Source: Litoribacillus peritrichatus
Lineage (GTDB): Bacteria; Pseudomonadota; Gammaproteobacteria; Pseudomonadales; Litoribrevibacteraceae
Assembly: GCF_039537985.1 (NCBI RefSeq)
Contig: NZ_BAABBN010000002.1
Location: 62,001-126,000 of the forward strand
Length of the DNA: 64,000 nt
Reading direction: 5' to 3'
The position numbers were made by a program, and so were the translations under genes. Positions 1 through 8,756 of the stretch are shown piece after piece. The notes under the pieces were generated by a model. The model was not told the origin of the DNA. It did not search any database and saw only the letters and a list, made by a program, of their open reading frames with translations. The stretch's first letter is position 1, and each line of letters starts with the position of its first letter.

Positions 1-54
1 AACATCGAATTTCTCAAAACGCTTGTGGAGCAATACCTGCCTGATATTCGCTAG
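1..54 (+). CDS. 3' end of an unidentified CDS (partial)
   Basis: Frame 1 is open from the first base and stops at TAG 52-54, giving a 17-residue C-terminus that ends in ...LPDIR. It is too short to assign to a family. The next gene starts 18 bp later on the same strand, so the two are probably co-transcribed. Confidence 0.5.
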   Translation, partial: NIEFLKTLVEQYLPDIR

Positions 55-72
55 TAACGGGTGATGTAAACG

Positions 73-867
73 ATGAATTCATTCCTGCGTACCGGGTTAT
101 GGGTTTTGATCTTGGGGGGGCACTCCAGTTTTTCGGGTGCATCTCCGGTTGCTATTCCTCATCTTGATGATCAGCCTTGGGTCATGGCTGGCGTCGGCTA
201 CCAGCCAGGTACACGCGAGGTTTTATTTTATGAATATCATCGGTTTGACTTGGACGATGAAGGCTACGTCAAACAACGATATGTTGAATACCGTCATCCT
301 GACGGTGAATTAAAAAGCGTCAAGCAGATAGAGTATCGTCCGGGAACCCCTTGGACACCGAAGTTCCACTATCGTGACCTGGAGTTGGATTATCAGGTCG
401 GTGTTGATGTCACGCGGAACGATGTCACGTCGAACAGGGGCAACCAACAACGTCTGGGGTTGATGTATTCAAAGGTTGCGCAAGAAGCCAAAGAACAAGC
501 CAGTGCGCGGCTTATGCCGAATACAGTGATAGATGCCGGGTTTGATGCCTACATTCAAAAGGTTTGGCCGAAACTCACTGAAGGCGATACTGTCTCGTTT
601 GAATTCCTGGCTCCACTCAAATTAACTCAATATGACTTTTCTCTTAAAAAAGTATCTGAGAATAAAGACATTTGCGAATTGGAAATGTCTTTGGACTGGT
701 GGCCAATTGACCTGCTGATCGACCCTGTAAAGCTCTCTTATCAATGCAGCTCTAAGCAACTTATGCGTTATCAAGGGTTGACGAATCTGAGGGATGAGAA
801 GGGGGATCAGTACACGGCGGATATTCACTATCAGTGGTTTAAGGCATACCCGCCGTTTCGGTTTTGA
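73..867 (+). CDS. Predicted periplasmic protein of unknown function
   Basis: A 264-residue protein. A hydrophobic N-terminal segment (about residues 5-23) ending near SGASP looks like a cleavable Sec signal, so the mature protein is probably periplasmic. The body is rich in aromatic and charged residues in alternating beta-like patterns (YEYHRFDLDDEGYVKQRY) with no catalytic motif I recognise. It contains one Cys pair (C201 and C226 approximately) that could form a disulfide. It follows the partial upstream gene by 18 bp. It converges with a small opposite-strand gene ending 8 bp after its stop. No family name can be given. Confidence 0.75.
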   Translation: MNSFLRTGLWVLILGGHSSFSGASPVAIPHLDDQPWVMAGVGYQPGTREVLFYEYHRFDLDDEGYVKQRYVEYRHPDGELKSVKQIEYRPGTPWTPKFHYRDLELDYQVGVDVTRNDVTSNRGNQQRLGLMYSKVAQEAKEQASARLMPNTVIDAGFDAYIQKVWPKLTEGDTVSFEFLAPLKLTQYDFSLKKVSENKDICELEMSLDWWPIDLLIDPVKLSYQCSSKQLMRYQGLTNLRDEKGDQYTADIHYQWFKAYPPFRF

Positions 868-874
868 GTGGCTG

Positions 875-1222
875 TTACACCCCATCCAGAATAGCAAACG
901 TCAGGAACAAAGACGCCAATGCTATGGTGATGACAAACCCAAGTGTCGGAACCGACATCATTGCGGCGGCGGTGAATAACCAGAGTGCGCGCACCCGGCT
1001 TTCTCTTTTTCGCCTGATCATCACCCGCTTGTTGCCATAAGCCACAGGTTCCCATTCAGCATCAAGCAGATAGTTTCTAATCATAAACGTTAGCATTAGT
1101 ACCGATTTAATCATGATTCCACCCAGCCAAGAGAGTAAGAAGTTAACGGTTTGGCGAGACTGAAGACCAACACTTTTTGTGATTTCCCAGCTCTTAAAAT
1201 CTAGTCGGCTATTTATAGGCAT
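875..1222 (-). CDS. Small predicted membrane protein, hypothetical
   Basis: An ORF of 115 residues. A first hydrophobic stretch lies around residues 28-50 (LLSWLGGIMIKSVLMLTFMI) and a second strong one at the C-terminus (about 82-112). A basic segment between them (RVMIRRKRESR) would be cytoplasmic by the positive-inside rule. No clear Shine-Dalgarno precedes the ATG at 1222, so the true start may be an internal Met. It is convergent with the periplasmic protein gene and divergent from the HIT gene. No recognisable family; moderate confidence that it is real. Confidence 0.5.
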   Translation of the reverse strand: MPINSRLDFKSWEITKSVGLQSRQTVNFLLSWLGGIMIKSVLMLTFMIRNYLLDAEWEPVAYGNKRVMIRRKRESRVRALWLFTAAAMMSVPTLGFVITIALASLFLTFAILDGV

Positions 1223-1322
1223 GCTATGTTATCGGTACTTTTGAAGAAAAATTAAACCCTGATTAACGCATAACGTATTAAATTATTTGCTGTTTTTAAC
1301 TGTTCAGCTATTGGAAAACACT

Positions 1323-1703
1323 ATGTCACAAGTGAATACAACTGAAACTATTTTTACAAAAATCATCAACCGCGAGATACCGGCAGACATCATTTATGAG
1401 GACGAGCTGTCGTTAGCCTTTAAAGATATTAATCCTCAGGCGCCGGTTCATTTTTTAGTGATACCAAAAAAGCCAATCGCGACGATCAATGATATTGAAG
1501 AAGCAGACCGGGTGATTGTCGGGCACTTATATATGGTGGCGGCTAAGTTGGCCAAAGAGCAGGGTTACGCAGAGGACGGTTATCGGGCTGTAATGAACTG
1601 CAATAGCCATGGCGGCCAAACGGTTTACCATATCCATTTGCATGTATTGGCGGGTAAACCCATGGGATGGCCTCCTTACACTGAAAAGTTAAAAGAAGCC
1701 TGA
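1323..1703 (+). CDS. hinT: HIT-family purine nucleoside phosphoramidase (HinT-like)
   Basis: A 126-residue histidine-triad hydrolase, expected to cleave adenosine phosphoramidates and related nucleotide conjugates in the cytosol. The signature HxHxHxx motif is visible near the C-terminus (YHIHLHVLAGKP). The conserved IFxKIINREIPADIIYEDE N-terminus also fits HinT. The frame is open further upstream to 1287, but the ATG at 1323 matches the family N-terminus and has a GGA-containing site about 8 nt ahead, so I take 1323. A strong hairpin terminator follows at once. It is transcribed alone. Confidence 0.95.
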   Translation: MSQVNTTETIFTKIINREIPADIIYEDELSLAFKDINPQAPVHFLVIPKKPIATINDIEEADRVIVGHLYMVAAKLAKEQGYAEDGYRAVMNCNSHGGQTVYHIHLHVLAGKPMGWPPYTEKLKEA

Positions 1704-1718
1704 TTCTTTAACGCGATT

Positions 1719-1754
1719 ATAAAACAGGCAATGCAAAGACATTGCCTGTTTTAT
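1719..1754. terminator. Bidirectional intrinsic terminator
   Basis: A 15-bp perfect stem (ataaaacaggcaatg, 1719-1733, with its complement 1740-1754) and a 6-nt loop. It lies between the convergent hinT gene and the RND permease gene. The A/T-rich outer stem gives a U-rich 3' side in either direction, so it probably ends both transcripts. Confidence 0.85.
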
Positions 1755-1765
1755 ATTGTCGTTCG

Positions 1766-4700
1766 CTACAGTTGATTCAATGGCTTGTATTTCACTCCGT
1801 AGAATAGGGTATAAAGCAACGGGATAACGATTAACGTTAAGATCGTTGCAAAACCAAGTCCGAAGATAATAACCACCGCCATACTCTCGAAGAAGGCATC
1901 AAAGAGCAGTGGAATCATACCCAGCATGGTTGTAATCGCTGCCATGCTGACCGGCCGGACACGACTCACCGCCGACATAAACACGGCCTTATAGGCTTCT
2001 GTGCCTTCTGCCAGTTCCGTGTTGATTTGATCCACTAAGACGATGCCGTTTTTCACAATCATGCCTGATAAGCTCAGCATGCCCAGTAATGCCATAAAGC
2101 CAAAAGACTTACCTGTCACGACAAAACCGATGAATATGCCGATGATGGCGAGAGGCACGCAAGCCCAGATAACCAGTGGTGTTTTCACCGCATTAAATAA
2201 CAGCACGGTAATGATAAACATCAACAAGTAACCCATTGGCAAAGCACCGAACAATGAAGCTTTTGCATCACCGGAGCTTTCATGTTCACCACCCCAGGAA
2301 AGATGGTACCCCGAAGGTAACTCAATGGCTTCGACTTTTGGTCGGATGCGGCTGAACACCTGAGCTGCGGTTTCATCGCCAAGAATGTTGGGATCGGCCT
2401 GCACGGTCAAGGTTCGTTTGCGATCTTGTCTGTGTATTACCTGATCTTCCCATTCGGTTTTAAAGTCGGTTACCACCTGGGAGATAGGGACGTAGCTGCT
2501 GGTGGTTGGACTCCACACTTGAAGGTTAGGCAGACTGTCCACAGTTTGTCGCTGATAATCCGGTAGACGCCCTTCGATCGGCAGTAGGGTGGTGCCGTCA
2601 CGGTACAATCCCAGTTGAACGCCCCGGAAGCTCATTAAAAGGATTTTGTCTAAATCCGATTTACTGATGCCGAGCTTTCTGGCACGAGCCTCTGCAAACA
2701 CCGGTCGAATGACTTTGGCCCGGTTACGCCAATCATGACGGATATAGCTGGCCCCCGGATCTTGTAACATCGCCTCTTCCACTTGCAGAGCCAGTTCTCG
2801 AAGTTTGTCCGGGTCTGGGCCTGTCAGGCGAGCTTCAATTTTTGCATCGTCAGAAGGGCCTAACATGATGCGCTTGAATTTCACTTTGGCATCAGGGTAG
2901 TTGTCTTCGAGATAATCGGTCAATTGCGCAATGAAGGGTTGGATGTCTTCCAGCTCTTTGGTTCGAATGAGTAACTGACCGTAATTGCTGTATTGCTTCT
3001 CTGGTGAATAGGTAAGAATAAAACGCTGTACGCCTTTGCCTACGGTGGTCGTTACATGTTCAACAAAGTCGTGATCGAGTACGTGTTTTTCTATTTGCTC
3101 CAGATCGAAGTGGGTATCTCTGATGTCTGTGCCTTGCGGTTTCCAGTAATCAATTAAGAAAATTGGGGTGGTTGACGGAGGAAAAAATGCCTGTTTCACA
3201 GTGCTGAAACCGTAAATGGAACCTGCTAATGCCGCCACCAAAACAAGAATGGTTAACGCACGGAACCGCATGGTGAAATCAAGCAGAGACTTGTAGATTC
3301 GGAAAAAAGCCCCTTGATAAGGGTCACCCTGAATAGGGTCGCTCTGAACGGAGTCGGCCTGAATGGGCTCGCTCTGAACGGAGTCGGCGACATCTTGACC
3401 TTTGTCGCCTGCGTTCTCATCCGGCTGAGTATTCTTAAACAGGAAATCGGCCAGAAACGGGGTGATGGTAATTGCGGTTACCCAGCTTAGAAACAGCGAA
3501 ATCATCAAGACATAAAACAAGGTCCGACAAAATTCGCCGGTGGCATCTTGTGATGTACCTATGGGGGCAAATGCCATGATGGCAATGACGGTGGCACCCA
3601 GCAGTGGCCAGATGGTTTGTTTAACAATGGCTTGAGCCGCTTTCAATGTTGACTGGCCTTTTTGTCGGCCAATGAGAATGCCTTCGGTGACCACAATGGC
3701 GTTATCCACCAACATCCCAAGTGCAATGATCAGTGCGCCCAGAGAGATACGCTGAAGATCAATGGCAAAGACTTTCATGAACAAAAAAGTCCCCAGCACG
3801 GTTAAGAACAGTACCGTACCAATCAGCAAGCCACTCTTGAATCCCATGAAAATCAACAGAACAAAAATCACGATGATGACGGCTTCCGCGAGGTTAATCA
3901 CGAAATTACTGACCGAGGCAGACACTTCGTCCGGCTGGAAATACATGGTGTCCAGTTCAATACCTATGGGCCGGTATTCTTCAAGTTCATCCAGGCGGCT
4001 ACGAATGTTCTCGCCGATGTTCACTACGTTCACGCCTTTGGCAAAGGAAATTCCTACGTTAATAGCGGGCTTGCCATTAAAGCGCACCAGGTTGGTGGGG
4101 ATTTCATCAAAGCCTCGCTCAACGTTCGCAACATCCCCCAGGTAAATCAGCTTTTGGGCACCCCGTTCGCTGATCAACAGATTTTCAAGCTGTTTGACAC
4201 TTTCGAATTCACCCGTTGGATGCAAACGTATGTTTTCCTGACCTACGTGAATGGATCCGGCATTGGACACGGTATTCTGGTGACCAATGATTTCATAAAT
4301 ACGATCTAAGGAAATGCCGAGTGCAGCAAGTTTGTTTTTATCAATATTAACAAATACTTTTTCTTGTAACTCTCCGGCTGTGGATACTTTACCCACCCCG
4401 TTAATGAGTACTAACTCTCGCTTCAGGAAGTCAACGTAATCGAGCAATTCTTTGTGGCTGTAGCCGTCGCCTGTGACATTAAACATGATGCCGAAAACGT
4501 CCCCGAAGTCGTCGTTGACTTGCGGTGTGCCCGCACCTGGCGGTAACTTGTTTTTGTTGTCCTGTACTTTACGCCTTAGCTCATCCCAAATTTGAGGAAG
4601 AGTGGACGCGTCGTATTTATTTTTGATGGTGACGGTTATCTGAGATAAACCGGGGGTTGAGATGGATGAGATTTCATCAACGTAGGACAGCTGTTGAATG

Positions 4701-4909
4701 GCATTCTCTAAAACGTAAGTGACTTCTTCTTCCACCTGTTGTGGTGAGGCCCCGGAATAACGGGTGACAACGACCGCATCCTTAATGGTAAATTCAGGGT
4801 CTTCCAACCGGCCTAATTCCTGAAAGGAGATAATGCCGCCAATGAGCAGAATAAGAACGACCAGCCAACTGGTCACTCGGTTGTTAATAAAATAGCCAGC
4901 AGTGTTCAT
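1766..4909 (-). CDS. RND-family efflux transporter permease subunit
   Basis: A 1047-residue inner-membrane proton-driven pump of the AcrB superfamily, expected to work with the adaptor encoded just upstream and an outer-membrane channel that is not in this window. TM1 is at about 13-30, the TM2-6 block at about 335-490, and a TM8-12 block lies at the C-terminus. In TM4 the usual proton-relay pair DD is D402-N403 (GMLVDNAIVV). The TM10 Lys is present in MIVKNGIVLVD. The linker after TM6 (about residues 500-540) carries a 10-residue imperfect repeat (SVQSEPIQAD, SVQSDPIQGD) encoded by a 30-bp tandem duplication. Its ATG follows the adaptor's stop codon with no gap. Substrate unknown. Confidence 0.95.
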   Translation of the reverse strand: MNTAGYFINNRVTSWLVVLILLIGGIISFQELGRLEDPEFTIKDAVVVTRYSGASPQQVEEEVTYVLENAIQQLSYVDEISSISTPGLSQITVTIKNKYDASTLPQIWDELRRKVQDNKNKLPPGAGTPQVNDDFGDVFGIMFNVTGDGYSHKELLDYVDFLKRELVLINGVGKVSTAGELQEKVFVNIDKNKLAALGISLDRIYEIIGHQNTVSNAGSIHVGQENIRLHPTGEFESVKQLENLLISERGAQKLIYLGDVANVERGFDEIPTNLVRFNGKPAINVGISFAKGVNVVNIGENIRSRLDELEEYRPIGIELDTMYFQPDEVSASVSNFVINLAEAVIIVIFVLLIFMGFKSGLLIGTVLFLTVLGTFLFMKVFAIDLQRISLGALIIALGMLVDNAIVVTEGILIGRQKGQSTLKAAQAIVKQTIWPLLGATVIAIMAFAPIGTSQDATGEFCRTLFYVLMISLFLSWVTAITITPFLADFLFKNTQPDENAGDKGQDVADSVQSEPIQADSVQSDPIQGDPYQGAFFRIYKSLLDFTMRFRALTILVLVAALAGSIYGFSTVKQAFFPPSTTPIFLIDYWKPQGTDIRDTHFDLEQIEKHVLDHDFVEHVTTTVGKGVQRFILTYSPEKQYSNYGQLLIRTKELEDIQPFIAQLTDYLEDNYPDAKVKFKRIMLGPSDDAKIEARLTGPDPDKLRELALQVEEAMLQDPGASYIRHDWRNRAKVIRPVFAEARARKLGISKSDLDKILLMSFRGVQLGLYRDGTTLLPIEGRLPDYQRQTVDSLPNLQVWSPTTSSYVPISQVVTDFKTEWEDQVIHRQDRKRTLTVQADPNILGDETAAQVFSRIRPKVEAIELPSGYHLSWGGEHESSGDAKASLFGALPMGYLLMFIITVLLFNAVKTPLVIWACVPLAIIGIFIGFVVTGKSFGFMALLGMLSLSGMIVKNGIVLVDQINTELAEGTEAYKAVFMSAVSRVRPVSMAAITTMLGMIPLLFDAFFESMAVVIIFGLGFATILTLIVIPLLYTLFYGVKYKPLNQL
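3329..3388. repeat. 30-bp tandem duplication inside the RND permease gene
   Basis: Two adjacent 30-bp units (3329-3358 and 3359-3388) differ at only two positions. Both end in tcgctctgaacggagtcgg. Since 30 is divisible by three the reading frame is kept, adding 10 residues to a cytoplasmic linker. A more degenerate third partial unit appears to precede it at about 3310-3328. Confidence 0.9.
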
Positions 4910-6001
4910 TTACAGACCCCGCTCTCTTTCCCAGGCACGAACTTTCATGCCTTCGCGTAGATTGGTTACGCCTGCAGTGACTATGATGTCTCCGGGTGAT
5001 AAGCCGCCATAAACTTCAATGCCTGCGCTGGATAACTGACCGATCTTAATTTCAGCCAGATGAGCGGTATAGGTTTCAGGGTCTATTTTCCATACGTTAC
5101 GAACTTTACTGTCTGAATCTTGATTGTCGCTTGAAAATACGGCACTGACCGGAATTTGGTAGTCTGGTGAGGCCGCTGTCGACATGATTCTCATATCCAT
5201 CGCAACGTTGGCTGTCATGCCGGGTAATACGTTAAAGTCGGCCGGCATGTCCATTTCCAGTTTAACTTCGTAGCTCAGGGTTTGAGGGTCTGCTTCTGTG
5301 CTGTGTTCTTTGTAGTAAGCAAGGTAGCTTTTACCCGGATTAGAATCGAAAGTAATGGTGGGTTGGTAATCTTTGGCGTTGGTATTTAATTGGGCAAGGA
5401 CAGACTCGGGGAGTTGGAAACTGATGGTGATGGTGTTGTCCGACTGCAAATGCAAAATGACTTGTTTGGCTTGTACGTTCTCATGATTTTCAACCAAGGT
5501 TTTGGAGACAATCCCTGAAAATGGAGCGACCAGTTTGGTATAAGCCAGGTCTTGTTTGGCTAAATCGAGCGCGGATTTGGCTGACAGGTAACTCGCTTTC
5601 TTTTGGTCGACCGTGGATACCGCGATGACCTTCTTTTCTAACATTTTTTTAAATCGAAGGTAGTCAATTTTTGCCAGGTCGAACTTGGCTTTTCGGTCAT
5701 CCACTTGCAACTGGAAGTCGGTTGTGTCGAGTTGCGCTAATAACTGGCCCTTTTCTACTTTCTGTCCTGCTTTGACCGGAAGCTTGACCAGCTTGCCTGC
5801 CACTCTGAAACCGAGAATGGATTGATCGCTCGCTTCGATGGTTGCTGGAAAGTTTCGGATGGAAGAGGTGTTTGCTTCGCCAAGCAGCAGCAACTTGGCG
5901 GGTCGGACAATCTCTTTATGTTGTGGGATTTCTTGTTCACAGCCACCGAGCATAATCAGGGCGGTCAGAAAGCATACGAATTTGAGCGAGTTGGGTATCA
6001 T
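4910..6001 (-). CDS. RND efflux periplasmic adaptor lipoprotein (membrane fusion protein)
   Basis: A 363-residue HlyD/AcrA-type adaptor that would bridge the downstream permease to an outer-membrane channel. The N-terminus has a lipobox (MLGGC, Cys21), so it is anchored as a lipoprotein. A biotinyl-lipoyl-like half motif (GFRVAGKLVKLPVKAGQKVEKGQLLAQLD) at about 66-95 and its partner (KLVAPFSGIVSKTLVENHENV) flank an alpha hairpin. Beta-barrel and membrane-proximal domains follow. The stop TAA is directly abutted by the permease ATG, so the two form an operon. No regulator gene is adjacent. Confidence 0.95.
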   Translation of the reverse strand: MIPNSLKFVCFLTALIMLGGCEQEIPQHKEIVRPAKLLLLGEANTSSIRNFPATIEASDQSILGFRVAGKLVKLPVKAGQKVEKGQLLAQLDTTDFQLQVDDRKAKFDLAKIDYLRFKKMLEKKVIAVSTVDQKKASYLSAKSALDLAKQDLAYTKLVAPFSGIVSKTLVENHENVQAKQVILHLQSDNTITISFQLPESVLAQLNTNAKDYQPTITFDSNPGKSYLAYYKEHSTEADPQTLSYEVKLEMDMPADFNVLPGMTANVAMDMRIMSTAASPDYQIPVSAVFSSDNQDSDSKVRNVWKIDPETYTAHLAEIKIGQLSSAGIEVYGGLSPGDIIVTAGVTNLREGMKVRAWERERGL

Positions 6002-6180
6002 GGGCTTCTCTATAATCTGTTTTCTCAGGTAGAGAAACTATAGATCAACCAAGAGGATAACTGAATATTTTCAACAGGTTTCTAAGTGTTCAGGAGATAA
6101 ACATTGATTAGTTATTTCACTAGAAATAAACGGAGTTACAGGTGTGAACTCCGCTTAGTTAATGTCCTGTGTCTATTTTC

Positions 6181-6735
6181 TTACTCAGGCACTTTAGGAA
6201 TGGAGCGCTGTGCTTTGCGGATCAGGCTTTGAATGGCGCCTGTCATTTCTTGTTGTTCAACGTCCAGATTAGATGCTTTAGAAGAGTAAGCTAATTTCTT
6301 TTTAGTGCGGTCATATATCAGAATGGATAACTCGGCGGATAAAGAAATACTGCTTGAACCTTCATTGACTCTGGAGGTGTTGATCCCGCTGGATTTTGAA
6401 AAACTGATGGAGGCCTCTGCGTTTTCCGCTTGCTGGGCAACGTTCACCGGAATGATTTTATAATCATAATCCGTGTAAAGATCGGTTGGTGGCTCAGATA
6501 ATTGATAACCCTTTAAGTTCATGAGTTTGTTTACGTCAGCCCTGATCTTTTGATCCAACTGGTATTGTTTATCGAATACGCCGGATTTCTTTTTAATCTC
6601 TGGTGATTTCCAGGAATACGTTTTAGCTTTAACAAACGCATTACGATCCAGTAGATCTGGGTTTAACCCCAAAATGGCACAGCCGGTAATGCTGAGTAGA
6701 GACAGTGTTAAAAAGACGATTCGAAGCTTCGGCAT
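6181..6735 (-). CDS. DUF4136-type lipoprotein
   Basis: A 184-residue predicted outer-membrane lipoprotein: signal peptide with lipobox ITGC (Cys19), then a domain resembling DUF4136. Supporting features are the KAKTYSWKSPE opening, an LDQKIRADVNKLMNLKGYQL segment and a later LSILIYDRTKKKLAYSSKAS strand pair. Proteins of this family usually sit in the envelope and have no established biochemical activity. It is a single gene downstream of nothing on its strand for over 200 bp. A second, more distant member of the same family is encoded at 48374-48907. Confidence 0.8.
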   Translation of the reverse strand: MPKLRIVFLTLSLLSITGCAILGLNPDLLDRNAFVKAKTYSWKSPEIKKKSGVFDKQYQLDQKIRADVNKLMNLKGYQLSEPPTDLYTDYDYKIIPVNVAQQAENAEASISFSKSSGINTSRVNEGSSSISLSAELSILIYDRTKKKLAYSSKASNLDVEQQEMTGAIQSLIRKAQRSIPKVPE

Positions 6736-6897
6736 GAAGAAATATTCCCTGTTTGTATTTTTCTTGAGAAGTATTCTACAGATAGAAGGTTTGATCGAAT
6801 AGGTTAAATTACTAGATCCATGCAGTGAGTGTTGAAGTTATGTTCTGTTCAGTGTGGAAGCGAATGTACTTTTTACAGAAATCCCTAAGCTGAAAGA

Positions 6898-6931
6898 AAA
6901 AGGCCAAATTGCTGAAGGATTTTGGCCTTTT
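6898..6931 (-). terminator. Intrinsic terminator of the SDR gene
   Basis: An 11-bp stem, aaaaggccaaa (6898-6908) with tttggcctttt (6921-6931), and a 12-nt loop. On the minus strand the hairpin is followed by ttttcttt, a fair U-tract, 28 bp after the SDR stop codon. Confidence 0.75.
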
Positions 6932-6958
6932 CTTGTTCGGATTAGATTTGTTTTCAAT

Positions 6959-7687
6959 TTACAGTAAAAAACCGCCGTCGACTTCTAAAACGGCGTTACG
7001 CATGGCTTGTGATTGATCTGATAGTAAGAACTCTATCGCACCTATTTGGTCTTCTGGGATGAGTACTCTCCCCAGAGGTGTACTGTTCAACGTCTCGAAT
7101 AACTCGGTTTGCTGGTCTTCACTCATCCCTGCTTTCCCCTGGATTTCGGTGGCTGTCACCCCAGGCCGTACCGAGTTGATTCGGATACCTTGTGAAGCCA
7201 GTTCCAAATTGGCAACGCGAGCGATGGCTTCGAAAGCCGCTTTACTGGCGGAATAAATGGCGGCGTTGGGGAAAGCTTTGGTGACCGCGATGCTGGAAAC
7301 AAACACCACGCTGGATGGGTTGCTCAGAACCGGCAGTAAAGATTGAAGTGCGATCATCGGGCCTTTGGTGTTGATGTTCATGGTGAGGTCAAAATCGTCT
7401 TCTGTCGTGTCTGTGAAAGATTTAGGATAAAAGACCCCTGCATTCAGAACTAAGCCATCCAGCTGCACTTTGTCTTTTTGCAGTGCCGCAGCGAGTTGTT
7501 TTATTTGTGCTGTGTTTGCATTGTCTGCTAAGTACCCTGCGCATCCGAGTGTTTTTACGGTTTCGTCTATCTTAGTTTGATTTCGGCCCGTAATAATCAC
7601 TTGATGGCCTGTGTGAATCAATCGTTCAGCCAGAGCTCGGCCGATTCCAGCGGTGCCGCCAGTGACAAGAATGGTTTTTCCGTTCAT
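6959..7687 (-). CDS. Short-chain dehydrogenase/reductase (SDR), classical type
   Basis: A 242-residue Rossmann-fold NAD(P)H-dependent oxidoreductase. The cofactor motif TGGTAGIG (TGxxxGIG) is at about 9-16, NAG at about 83-85, and the catalytic Ser with the YSASK motif at about 130-150. The C-terminal EVDGGFLL ending is typical of classical SDRs. It resembles DltE/YciK-like general SDRs and the substrate cannot be read from sequence. It is transcribed divergently from a LysR-type regulator 135 bp away, which makes it the likely target of that regulator. Confidence 0.9.
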   Translation of the reverse strand: MNGKTILVTGGTAGIGRALAERLIHTGHQVIITGRNQTKIDETVKTLGCAGYLADNANTAQIKQLAAALQKDKVQLDGLVLNAGVFYPKSFTDTTEDDFDLTMNINTKGPMIALQSLLPVLSNPSSVVFVSSIAVTKAFPNAAIYSASKAAFEAIARVANLELASQGIRINSVRPGVTATEIQGKAGMSEDQQTELFETLNSTPLGRVLIPEDQIGAIEFLLSDQSQAMRNAVLEVDGGFLL

Positions 7688-7822
7688 GTTGATACTCTCT
7701 TATGTGGGTTTGTTGAATTTATTTGTTGAATTTAAGAGAGCGTATCAGCTTGTACTGTTGCCAATAAGATACCAATATATAAACTTACTGGTTCTTTTAT
7801 AGAAACAAAAAGGTAAGGCTAT

Positions 7823-8716
7823 ATGTCGTATCTCAATCTTCCGCTCTTGCATGTGTTTCATTTGGTGGTTGAACGTGGCAGTTTCCAAGCGGCTGCAAAC
7901 GAACTGAATTTACCGCGTTCTTCGGTCAGCAAGAAAATACGTCAGCTTGAGGGGTACGTCGGGCAGCCTTTATTACAACGTTCTACCAGACAGCTTCATT
8001 TAACGGATGTTGGTCGAAACCTGTTGTCAGAAACGGGTGAGCTGCAGTCGGTACTGACGAACTTGAGTGGGCTGATGGATGACATTCAAGCTTTACCGAA
8101 AGGCTCGGTGAAACTCAGTGCGAATATCCTGATGGGGCAGCGTTATTTAGTGCCTATGATGAAGAAGTTGCGGAGCACTTACCCGGAAATTGAACTTGAA
8201 TTAAGTTTGGATGATCGTTACGTCGATTTATTGGCAGAGCATGTTGATATTGCGGTTCGCATCGGGCAATTGCCGGGTTCGTCATTAATTGCCCGTCAAA
8301 TTGGTGAAAAGTGTTGGGGGTGGTTTGCTTCGGAGCGTTATCTGGCCGAACAAGGTGAACCGAAAACGCCTCAAGCCTTGACTGAGCATGATTGCCTGGT
8401 CTTTGGCTCAATGACCTTTTGGCCGTTTCAAAACAAACAAGGCGACACGGAAACCATAGAAGTATCCCCAGCCATTAAAACCGATAACAGCAGGGCATTG
8501 GTGGACATGGCTTGTGAAGGGTTGGGGATCATCATGGTTGACCCTAAGTTCATTGCCAAAGAACGTCAGGCAGGGTTGCTCAAACCCATATTGACGAGCT
8601 GGGTGCATCCTGAAAGCAGTCCGATTAATCTGGTCTGTGTGGGGCAGCGAACCCGAGCTGTCGAGGCTGTTTGGCAGTTCTTGCTGGAAGAGTGGGCGCA
8701 GTTTGTGCCTCAGTAG
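7823..8716 (+). CDS. LysR-family transcriptional regulator
   Basis: A 297-residue LTTR. The N-terminal winged helix-turn-helix is clear (FHLVVERGSFQAAANELNLPRSSVSKKIRQLE, about 12-43), followed by the linker helix and a C-terminal periplasmic-binding-like effector domain (from about 92). It belongs to the group often annotated near AaeR/DsdC-like SDR regulators; the inducer is unknown. The divergent arrangement with the SDR gene across 135 bp suggests it controls that gene and itself. A sulfurtransferase gene follows 40 bp downstream on the same strand. Confidence 0.93.
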   Translation: MSYLNLPLLHVFHLVVERGSFQAAANELNLPRSSVSKKIRQLEGYVGQPLLQRSTRQLHLTDVGRNLLSETGELQSVLTNLSGLMDDIQALPKGSVKLSANILMGQRYLVPMMKKLRSTYPEIELELSLDDRYVDLLAEHVDIAVRIGQLPGSSLIARQIGEKCWGWFASERYLAEQGEPKTPQALTEHDCLVFGSMTFWPFQNKQGDTETIEVSPAIKTDNSRALVDMACEGLGIIMVDPKFIAKERQAGLLKPILTSWVHPESSPINLVCVGQRTRAVEAVWQFLLEEWAQFVPQ

Positions 8717-8756
8717 TTTTTAAGCCGTAGAGAATAGCTGTGAAAAGGAGATGATA

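Noticed and set aside
3329..3388. CRISPR-like direct repeats
   Set aside because: The two 30-bp units are adjacent without spacers, lie in frame inside the RND permease gene and encode a linker repeat.
3762..4145. A 127-residue plus-strand gene inside the RND permease gene
   Set aside because: Antisense shadow of a strongly conserved membrane protein; composition is Ser/Thr/Lys-rich without domain signal or ribosome site.
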